From the NCBI GenBank assembly GCA_964473355.1, contig CAYYOS010000070.1, positions 1 to 12,719 of the forward strand: a DNA stretch of 12,719 bases. Direction: 5' to 3'. Of the stretch, positions 1 to 5,735 are shown piece by piece. Source of the DNA: CAYYOS01 sp964473355 (lineage in GTDB: Bacteria; Pseudomonadota; Gammaproteobacteria; Burkholderiales; REEB80). A model generated the notes under the pieces. It was not told the origin of the DNA and did no database searches. It saw nothing but the letters and a program-made list of their open reading frames with translations. Position numbers and translations under genes: made by a program. Numbering within the stretch: the first letter of the stretch is position 1; every line of letters starts with the position of its first letter.

Positions 1-4
1 GCTC

Positions 5-95
5 ACCAAGCCAGGCGGCTGCGCAACTCAACCTCGGCGCTAAAGCGCCTCGGGATTCGCACAGTGCTCGCCGACTTCTCCTGGCTTGGTTGCGC
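5..95. repeat. Imperfect palindromic intergenic element
   Basis: An 11-bp perfect inverted repeat, ACCAAGCCAGG (5-15) and CCTGGCTTGGT (80-90), encloses an inner hairpin GGCGCT-AA-AGCGCC (36-49). The hexamer CCTCGG also occurs twice, at 32-37 and 48-53, flanking that hairpin. A further short complement pairs GCGCAAC (21-27) with GTTGCGC (89-95), but it crosses the outer arms, so the two pairings cannot form together. The block is GC-rich and carries no convincing gene. It could be a dispersed intergenic repeat or the end of a miniature mobile element whose remainder lies outside the window. The inverted repeats are directly seen; the element identity is inferred. Confidence 0.5.
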
Positions 96-130
96 TGCTC
101 GGCGGTGGGGAAGGGATCCCAAGTTAAAAC

Positions 131-158
131 CGAAACCCGAAACCCGAAACCCGAAACC
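131..158. repeat. Tandem repeat, 4 x 7 bp (CGAAACC)
   Basis: Four exact head-to-tail copies of CGAAACC occupy 131-158, with partial matches just outside on both sides. The array lies 11 nt past the stop codon of the minus-strand dsrE-like gene and just after the palindromic block at the left edge. On the strand of that gene it reads as GGTTTCG repeats. A perfect short array like this can change copy number by slippage. It has no spacers, so it is not a CRISPR array. Confidence 0.85.
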
Positions 159-169
159 CTGCACCGGGT

Positions 170-652
170 TCAGCGCATATACGCGAAATTGTCCTGCTGT
201 AAGCGGACGATTTCTGCGTCGGCCATTGGCACCAAGGTAACAAACCCATGTATGTCCTTAGCTTCAAATCCTTTACTTTTTGCCGCCACCGCGCACATGC
301 GGAATTCTATGATACCGCCCACCGTTAGGCTTTGCGCGCGATTCATGAGTTCTTTATACTTTGCTAAGTTTTTTATAGCGAAGAATGGAATTTCATCGCC
401 ATGCATGACGATAATAATTTTGCTGTCAAACGGGTCGGCATCATTTAAGATGCTTAAATAGCTGGCACGATTTAAAATGCTTGTCATTTGCGCAACGGAG
501 TTTACCGCCGTATCGTAAACTACTTTTTGCTTGCCATATTTTTGCTCGACCGATTTGGCGGTCCCCCAGGGTGCCGAATCGTTAGCAGCAATAAGAGCGG
601 GAGAAAACCAAATCGCGGTGAGCGCGATAAACATTGTTGTAAGGGCTCGCAT
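170..652 (-). CDS. Secreted DsrE-family protein
   Basis: A 160-residue protein with an N-terminal signal peptide: Met-Arg, a hydrophobic stretch to about residue 21, and probable cleavage near ALIA-AND (residues 19-25). The mature part resembles DsrE/DsrF-like proteins: a KVVYD strand (43-47), a predicted IIIVMHG strand (79-85), the EIPFFAIK segment (87-94), and a lone cysteine at 120 in EFRMCAVAAKSKG, followed by IHGFVTLVPMADAEIVRLQ (134-152). Cys120 sits where the sulfur-carrying cysteine of the family is expected. DsrE-like folds handle sulfane sulfur in some pathways; the periplasmic single-gene versions have no firmly established role, so the function is left open. The start is well supported by AAGGAGA at 657-663, 4 nt upstream of ATG. 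The gene is divergent from glyQ. The family call is confident; a sulfur-transfer role is only a possibility. Confidence 0.85.
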   Translation of the reverse strand: MRALTTMFIALTAIWFSPALIAANDSAPWGTAKSVEQKYGKQKVVYDTAVNSVAQMTSILNRASYLSILNDADPFDSKIIIVMHGDEIPFFAIKNLAKYKELMNRAQSLTVGGIIEFRMCAVAAKSKGFEAKDIHGFVTLVPMADAEIVRLQQDNFAYMR

Positions 653-701
653 TGCTTCTCCTTATATAAAATCTAAATGGCGGGCGCTGGACGAATAAAC
701 C
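653..701. promoter_or_regulatory. Divergent dsrE-like / glyQ intergenic region
   Basis: Only 49 nt separate the ATG of the dsrE-like gene from the GTG of glyQ, so a promoter for each must lie here or reach into the neighbouring gene. An AT-rich block at 662-676 contains TATAAA (665-670), which could be a -10 for glyQ, but no good -35 lies 16-18 nt upstream. The same block contains the ribosome binding site of the minus-strand gene (AAGGAGA, 657-663). I see no T-box or riboswitch-like structure in front of glyQ. The exact promoter positions are not resolved. Confidence 0.35.
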
Positions 702-1574
702 GTGGTTACTTTTCAAAAAATCATTCTAGCATTACAAAATTTCTGGGCCAAGCAGAACTGCGTATTGCTCCAACCCTACGATATGGAAATGGGCGCGGGC
801 ACCTTTCATCCCGCTACTTTTTTGCGAGCGTTGGGCCCGGAACCTTGGCGCGCTGCCTATGTTCAGCCATCTCGACGGCCCAAGGACGGACGTTATGGCG
901 AAAATCCCAACCGTTTGCAGCATTACTATCAGTATCAAGTTGCCCTTAAACCCGCGCCCGAAAATATCCAAGATTTGTACTTAGAGTCACTGCGTGAACT
1001 CGGTATCGATCCGTTGCAAAATGATATTCGGTTTGTCGAAGATGATTGGGAGTCACCAACTTTGGGGGCGTGGGGCTTAGGATGGGAAGTATGGCTAAAT
1101 GGGATGGAGGTAACGCAGTTCACTTATTTTCAAGAAGTGGGCGGGCTTTCCTGTCACCCAGTTTTGGGTGAGATCACTTATGGCTTAGAGCGGCTAACCA
1201 TGTATTTGCAAGGCATAGAAAACGTGTTTGACATCGTTTGGACGGAAGGTGTCACGTATGGAGACGTGTACCATCAGAATGAAGTGGAACAATCCGAATA
1301 TAATTTTGAGCACAGCGATGTGACTTGGCTAGTCCATCAGTTTGCGGATTTTGAGGGTCAAGCGGCGAGGCTACTCGATTTGGGTTTGCCGCTGCCCGCT
1401 TATGAAATGATTATGAAGTGTTCGCATACGTTTAACTTGTTGGATGCGCGAGGGGCGATCTCCGTGACTGAGCGCGCGGCCTACATCGCCCGAGTGCGTC
1501 ATTTATCCCGTAAGCTCGCACAGAACTATTATAACGCCAGAGAAGCTTTGGGTTTTCCGTTGGTAAAAGCTTAA
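702..1574 (+). CDS. glyQ: Glycyl-tRNA synthetase alpha subunit
   Basis: The alpha chain of the heterotetrameric bacterial glycyl-tRNA synthetase; it forms glycyl-adenylate and charges tRNA-Gly together with GlyS in the cytoplasm. It is 290 residues, close to the roughly 300 of the family. Highly conserved stretches are visible: [16 protein letters not shown] near residues 22-37, [20 protein letters not shown] (55-74), [20 protein letters not shown] (109-128), [14 protein letters not shown] (131-144) and [15 protein letters not shown] (245-259). The start is a GTG giving MVTFQKIIL, which matches the usual N-terminus (short lead, then the LQ-FW helix). No strong ribosome binding site is present; GGACGA at 689-694 is the best candidate. 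It is the first gene of the glyQ-glyS-gmhB-plsC-metallopeptidase operon, and its TAA overlaps the glyS ATG by one base. Confidence 0.98.
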   Translation: MVTFQKIILALQNFWAKQNCVLLQPYDMEMGAGTFHPATFLRALGPEPWRAAYVQPSRRPKDGRYGENPNRLQHYYQYQVALKPAPENIQDLYLESLRELGIDPLQNDIRFVEDDWESPTLGAWGLGWEVWLNGMEVTQFTYFQEVGGLSCHPVLGEITYGLERLTMYLQGIENVFDIVWTEGVTYGDVYHQNEVEQSEYNFEHSDVTWLVHQFADFEGQAARLLDLGLPLPAYEMIMKCSHTFNLLDARGAISVTERAAYIARVRHLSRKLAQNYYNAREALGFPLVKA

Positions 1575-3649
1575 TGGCTAGCTTGCTGATTGAAATATTG
1601 ACGGAAGAGTTGCCCCCTAAATCCCTTTTGGAATTGGCGCAATCCTTTGGCCGGGAAGTTTGCCAAAGTCTGCGCGAACAAGAGTTCATAGAAGACGAGG
1701 GTAACGCGGCGCAATTATTTGCCACCCCACGCCGCTTAAGTGTGCTTATCCCCGATGTTAAAGCCTTTGCTAATGATCGCACAATTCAACGAAAGGGCCC
1801 TACGCTGGCAGCCGGTATTGATGCCGCTGGGAAGGTAAGCCCCGCCTTGCAGGGATTCGCCAAGTCCTGCGGCGTGAGTGTCGCTGAGCTACAGAATGAT
1901 CAGCAACGTTATACCTATGAATCGAGAGTACCGGGCGCTAGCATAGAAACAGGCGTTAATCTGGCGATACAAGCTGCAATTGCCAAATTACCAATTAAAA
2001 AGTTAATGCGCTGGGGCAATGGCGGCACTCTGTTTGTCCGCCCTGTGCACAGCATTATGATTCTTCATGGGTCTGCGCTGGTGCGGGGAGAATTTTTTGG
2101 TAGACAAAGCGGCAAAATCACTGCCGGACATCGATTTTTGGGTAAGGCCAGCATCACAATTCCGCAAGCCGACGACTATGAAGCGCGGCTACTTTCCGAT
2201 GGCGCGGTTATTGCAGATTTCGCGAAACGCCAGGCCTCAATCTTGGCGCAACTACAGTCGGAAAAAGGCGAGCTTTTTTTACGCGAAGACGCCGCACTTT
2301 TAGATGAGGTGACGGCGTTGGTGGAATATCCCGCGGTTTATCGGGGAAAATTTGATCCCGGGTTTTTGTCCGTGCCTCCTGAGTGTTTAACGCTCAGCAT
2401 GAAGCAGCATCAACGGTATTTCCCTTTATATACTACTACGGGCGATTTGGCCGCTTACTTCTTGATGGTTAGTAATATTAAAACCACAGCCCCAGACAAG
2501 ATTATCCAAGGGAACGAGCGAGTGTTACGCGCGCGTTTGTCCGACGCCCAATTCTTTTTTAACCAGGATAAGAAAGTTACCTTGGCTAAGCGCGTGCCAA
2601 GTTTAGCCAATGTCATCTACCATAACAAACTCGGCAGCCAATTGGATCGCGTGTTACGCATCGAAAGCCTAGCGGCGCACATCGCAGAGCTCATTGGAGC
2701 CGATATAAAAATAACGCAACGCGCAGCGCATCTTTGCAAGGCGGACTTGCTTACTGATATGGTTGGAGAATTTCCCGAGTTACAAGGGGTGATGGGCGCT
2801 TACTATGCCGAGGCGGATGGCGAGCCGATCGCGGTATGTCGCGCCATTAAAACCCACTATTTGCCGCGTTTTGCCGAGGACGCCCTACCCGAAAACTTGA
2901 TTGCAAACGTGGTAGCGCTGGCAGATAAACTCGATACTTTAGTGGGCATATACGGCATAGGTCTCGTACCCACAGGGGACAAAGACCCTTTTGGCCTGCG
3001 CCGGCAAGCGCTCGGTGTCATGCGTATTTTGGATAACTTACCCCAGCTTGTCCCCACGCCCGTCGTCGTTGATCTACTTACGTTGATAAATAAAGCGCAA
3101 GATTCGTACGCAATACCACTGGACCCCGACCTTCCCACTAAATTGCATGCCTTTATGCTGGAGCGCTTAAAGAATTATTTAGCGCAAACCTATACTGCCA
3201 GCGATATTGAAGCGGTGTTAGCGCAAATGCCGGGAGATGTTGCTAATATCCGCCCGCGTATCTTAGCTTTGCAGGAGTTTCAAAAACTTCCCGCGGCGAT
3301 GCGCTTAGCTGCCGCTGACAAGCGCATTCGCAATATCTTAAAAAAAGCACCCGCAGATGCGGTCGACATAGACGTCGCGCTCTTTCAGCAAAATGAGGAG
3401 CGCACGTTATACAATAATGTCACTGAGTTGCAACCTACCGTCTCCGCATTTTTTGCGAGGGGCGAATATCAGGCCGCGCTTTTTGAGTTATCTACACTGG
3501 CGGATGCGGTGGATTTGTTTTTTGAAAAAATAATGGTTATGACGGACGACCCCGCCGTTCGCGCTAACCGATTGGCCTTGTTGCGTGCGCTGCGCGCACT
3601 TATGAATAAGGTGGCAGATATTTCGTTGCTGGCGAAAGTACAAGAATGA
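1574..3649 (+). CDS. glyS: Glycyl-tRNA synthetase beta subunit
   Basis: The beta chain of the alpha2-beta2 glycyl-tRNA synthetase, which supplies tRNA recognition. It has 691 residues; the E. coli protein has 689. It opens with the typical LLIEILTEELPPKSL (4-18), then LFATPRRLSVLI (48-59), MRWGNGGTLFVRPVHS (145-160), PPECLTLSMKQHQRYFPLY (268-286), an HD-like region with HLCKADLLTDMVGEFPELQG (386-405) and GDKDPFGLRRQALGVMRI (468-485), and a C-terminal DALR-type anticodon-binding helix bundle ending in RANRLALLRALRALMNKVADISLLAK. The ATG sits in the TAATG overlap with the glyQ stop and lacks a strong ribosome binding site, so translation is probably coupled to glyQ, which would suit an equimolar complex. 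Its stop overlaps gmhB by 4 nt. The gene looks complete. Confidence 0.98.
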   Translation: MASLLIEILTEELPPKSLLELAQSFGREVCQSLREQEFIEDEGNAAQLFATPRRLSVLIPDVKAFANDRTIQRKGPTLAAGIDAAGKVSPALQGFAKSCGVSVAELQNDQQRYTYESRVPGASIETGVNLAIQAAIAKLPIKKLMRWGNGGTLFVRPVHSIMILHGSALVRGEFFGRQSGKITAGHRFLGKASITIPQADDYEARLLSDGAVIADFAKRQASILAQLQSEKGELFLREDAALLDEVTALVEYPAVYRGKFDPGFLSVPPECLTLSMKQHQRYFPLYTTTGDLAAYFLMVSNIKTTAPDKIIQGNERVLRARLSDAQFFFNQDKKVTLAKRVPSLANVIYHNKLGSQLDRVLRIESLAAHIAELIGADIKITQRAAHLCKADLLTDMVGEFPELQGVMGAYYAEADGEPIAVCRAIKTHYLPRFAEDALPENLIANVVALADKLDTLVGIYGIGLVPTGDKDPFGLRRQALGVMRILDNLPQLVPTPVVVDLLTLINKAQDSYAIPLDPDLPTKLHAFMLERLKNYLAQTYTASDIEAVLAQMPGDVANIRPRILALQEFQKLPAAMRLAAADKRIRNILKKAPADAVDIDVALFQQNEERTLYNNVTELQPTVSAFFARGEYQAALFELSTLADAVDLFFEKIMVMTDDPAVRANRLALLRALRALMNKVADISLLAKVQE

Positions 3650-4188
3650 AATTTGTGGTGCTGGATCGCGATGGCGTGATCAACTACGATAGCCCAAATT
3701 TTATCAAGAGTCCGGAGGAATGGAAGCCCATCCCCGGCAGTCTTGAGGCCATTGCGGCATTGAGCCAAGCGGGATTCCGAGTGGTCTTGGCGACTAACCA
3801 ATCCGGCTTGGGGCGGGGGCTTTTTGATATGGCGACCTTAAATGCCATTCATGAAAAAATGCACCGAATGCTGGCTAACGCCGGCGGGCGAATTGAGGCA
3901 CTCTTCTATTGCCCCCACAGCGCGGATTCGGACTGCGAATGCCGTAAACCAAAACCAGGTTTGCTTAGTGAAATTGCGCAGCGCTTTAACTTAGACTTGA
4001 CCGGCGTGTTCAACGTCGGGGATTCGTTACGAGATTTACAATGTGCGGCCCAAATGGGATGCCAGCCGGTGCTGGTGTTGACCGGTAAGGGTCAACAGAC
4101 ACAAGCTGCAGGTCATCTACCACCCAACACCTTAATTTTTCCAGATTTAGCCCAGGCGGCCAAGTATTTCATAGCAAATGCGCCATGA
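3646..4188 (+). CDS. gmhB: D-glycero-beta-D-manno-heptose-1,7-bisphosphate 7-phosphatase
   Basis: A 180-residue HAD-superfamily phosphatase. The GmhB family removes the C7 phosphate of heptose 1,7-bisphosphate on the route to ADP-heptose for the LPS inner core. HAD motif I is DRDGVIN with Asp7 and Asp9; motif II is ATNQSG (49-54); the KPKPG loop (101-105) supplies the motif III lysine; motif IV is NVGDSLRD with Asp126. A zinc-binding loop between them has Cys89, His91, Cys97 and Cys99, the arrangement typical of GmhB and its histidinol-phosphatase relatives. ATG overlaps the glyS stop as ATGA, implying coupled translation. Histidinol-phosphate phosphatase activity is the main alternative, but no his genes are nearby, and the position before an acyltransferase gene suits envelope biosynthesis. 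Confidence 0.92.
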   Translation: MKFVVLDRDGVINYDSPNFIKSPEEWKPIPGSLEAIAALSQAGFRVVLATNQSGLGRGLFDMATLNAIHEKMHRMLANAGGRIEALFYCPHSADSDCECRKPKPGLLSEIAQRFNLDLTGVFNVGDSLRDLQCAAQMGCQPVLVLTGKGQQTQAAGHLPPNTLIFPDLAQAAKYFIANAP

Positions 4189-4889
4189 TCATGTTGCGCT
4201 CGAGCTTGTTCAGCTTAGGTTTATTGCTCGTTACACCAATTTTTTTTGTGATAGCCCTTTTCACGCTTCCGTTGCCGGTAATGAAGCGTTATGCGGTGAT
4301 CTCACATTGGTCTCGTGTCATGCTTTTTTGGGCGAAAGTAAGCTGCGGCTTAACATACCAAGTGCAGGGCCGGGAAAATATTCCGGATAAACCCAGTATC
4401 GTGCTATCTAAGCATCAATCCGCGTGGGAAACGTTGGCGTTTCAACAAATATTTCCTGCCCAGGTGTGGGTGGTTAAACGGGAGCTATTACACGTGCCTT
4501 TTTTTGGATGGGGCCTGCGCATACTCAACCCTATCGCGATCGATCGTCGTCACACAAAAACGGCGTTACCACACTTGGTAGAACAAGGCCGAAACCGTTT
4601 AGCGTTAGGTTTTTGGATAGTTATTTTTCCGGAAGGCACACGTGTCCCGCCGGGCGAACGAAAAAAATATAATTTGGGCGGCGCGAGATTGGCCGAAGAC
4701 GTACAAGCGCTGGTTGTACCGGTTGCGCACAATGCCGGCAAATTTTGGCCGCGCAACTCTTTTTTGAAATACCCGGGTTGTATCACTGTAATTGTAGGAC
4801 CGCCCATTAATCCTGCAGGTTTGCACGCAAAGGAAATTAATGCACGAGTTGAAGCATGGATAGAAGGACAAATGGCGGGCCTGGCATGA
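4185..4889 (+). CDS. plsC: 1-acyl-sn-glycerol-3-phosphate acyltransferase (PlsC family)
   Basis: A 234-residue membrane acyltransferase expected to acylate lysophosphatidic acid to phosphatidic acid at the inner membrane. The N-terminus is a hydrophobic anchor (about residues 7-31). The acyltransferase core shows block I as SKHQSAWETL with His77 and Glu82, a VVKRELLHVPFFGWG block (96-110), block III FPEGTRVPPG (148-157) and block IV ALVVPVAHN (175-183). Block I is HX4E rather than the textbook HX4D; from memory this KHQSAWET form recurs in one proteobacterial PlsC-like subfamily, so it is probably functional. The start is the ATG within the ATGA overlap with gmhB; a second ATG lies two codons on. 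Substrate specificity (lysophosphatidate versus another acyl acceptor) cannot be read from sequence. Confidence 0.88.
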   Translation: MIMLRSSLFSLGLLLVTPIFFVIALFTLPLPVMKRYAVISHWSRVMLFWAKVSCGLTYQVQGRENIPDKPSIVLSKHQSAWETLAFQQIFPAQVWVVKRELLHVPFFGWGLRILNPIAIDRRHTKTALPHLVEQGRNRLALGFWIVIFPEGTRVPPGERKKYNLGGARLAEDVQALVVPVAHNAGKFWPRNSFLKYPGCITVIVGPPINPAGLHAKEINARVEAWIEGQMAGLA

Positions 4890-5611
4890 ATCCCGAAATT
4901 ACGCTGGAACTGCGGCGCCTGCCTATTTTACAGGAGGAAATTTCCTATACCTTGAAGCGCAGCGCCAAGCGTAAAACTATAGGCTTAAAAATAGATCATG
5001 ACGGTTTGACCGTGCATGCGCCTTGGCGCGCCTCAGAGAAATGGCTCAATGAAGTCTTACTGAAAAATGAACAATGGATCCACAAAAAGCTAAGTGAGCT
5101 CGCGCGAGATAAACCTCCATGCATACATTGGGGGGAAGATACAAAATTACTGTTTTTAGGGCAGCCCTTGCAGCTTAGATTTATGTCGCTAACTAAGATC
5201 TACTGTAACCCACCTTATCTCTGGGTACCGGAGGTCCTTGGGGGCAGCCCTGCCACACTGCGTGCGCGAGTAATAAAATGGTACAAGGAACAGGCGCTTC
5301 GGCATTTTACGGCGCGGGCGGAAAGTTACACCAGACTATTAGCGGTCCCGGTCCCATCCGTAAGACTTTCGAACGCGCAACATTTGTGGGGCAGTTGCAA
5401 CACTAAAGGGGAAATTCGCATTAATTGGCGCTTAATTCAAGCACCGCCGATGCAAATCGATTACGTTGTGGCACATGAATTGGCACACCTTATTGAATTA
5501 AACCATTCCAAGAAATTTTGGAAACTGGTAGAACGTATTTATCCACCCTATGATTGGGCGCGCCGCCAGCTGCGGGAAGTGCAAGCTCAATACTATGGGA
5601 TGGATGGGTAA
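4886..5611 (+). CDS. YgjP/DUF45-type zinc metallopeptidase
   Basis: A putative metallopeptidase of the YgjP-like (DUF45, M48-related) family, 241 residues from the chosen start. The zinc site is HELAH (His197, Glu198, His201) in DYVVAHELAHLIELNHSKKFW, with His207 as the likely third ligand. The upstream family hallmark is LWGSC (168-171 around Trp168, Cys171), followed by RINWRLIQAPP (178-188). An N-terminal beta-rich region with RSAKRKTIGLKI (25-36) precedes it. There is no signal peptide or membrane helix, so it is probably cytoplasmic. I chose the ATG at 4886 because it makes the same ATGA overlap as the previous two junctions; an in-frame ATG at 4856 would add ten residues inside plsC. 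It is the last gene of the operon. The substrate is unknown. Confidence 0.88.
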   Translation: MNPEITLELRRLPILQEEISYTLKRSAKRKTIGLKIDHDGLTVHAPWRASEKWLNEVLLKNEQWIHKKLSELARDKPPCIHWGEDTKLLFLGQPLQLRFMSLTKIYCNPPYLWVPEVLGGSPATLRARVIKWYKEQALRHFTARAESYTRLLAVPVPSVRLSNAQHLWGSCNTKGEIRINWRLIQAPPMQIDYVVAHELAHLIELNHSKKFWKLVERIYPPYDWARRQLREVQAQYYGMDG

Positions 5612-5639
5612 TTCTTGAAACGGCAATTGGTAGGTAGCG

Positions 5640-5662
5640 GGCTTAGTTTTTAGTAACAAGCC
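5640..5662. other. Hairpin in convergent intergenic gap
   Basis: In the 124-nt gap between the convergent metallopeptidase and GGDEF-EAL genes, GGCTT-a-GTT (5640-5648) pairs with AACAAGCC (5655-5662), an 8-bp stem with one bulged A and a short AT-rich loop. A second weak stem, ATACC-GGGG-GGTAT, lies at 5681-5694. Position suggests transcription termination from both sides, but neither stem is followed by a clear run of T on either strand, so neither is a standard intrinsic terminator. Nothing else is recognised in the gap. Confidence 0.3.
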
Positions 5663-5735
5663 TAAGTGTAGATTAAATGAATACCGGGGGGTATCCCTTT
5701 GCGATGAGCGGTTAACTCAGTTCTACGATCATTGT

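Noticed and set aside
131..158. Possible CRISPR repeats
   Set aside because: Units are 7 bp and contiguous with no spacers, and no cas genes are present.
1..234. Plus-strand frame open from the left edge to a TAA at 232-234
   Set aside because: It runs through the palindrome and tandem repeat and into the antisense of the dsrE-like gene; the translation is arginine/proline-rich with no family-like motif, so it is probably chance.
90..461. Plus-strand open frame of 123 codons across the repeats and the dsrE-like gene
   Set aside because: It is antisense to a well-supported gene, includes the translated 7-bp repeats, and resembles no known family.
653..701. T-box or glycine riboswitch before glyQ
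   Set aside because: The gap is only 49 nt and lacks the T-box sequence, a specifier stem or glycine aptamer features.
4856..5611. Ten-residue longer start for the metallopeptidase at ATG 4856
   Set aside because: It would overlap plsC by 34 nt, adds a non-conserved Gly/Arg-rich lead, and breaks the ATGA pattern shared by the two preceding junctions.
5640..5694. Intrinsic terminators for the convergent genes
   Set aside because: The hairpins are real but short, and neither is followed by a T run on either strand; they are recorded only as hairpins.
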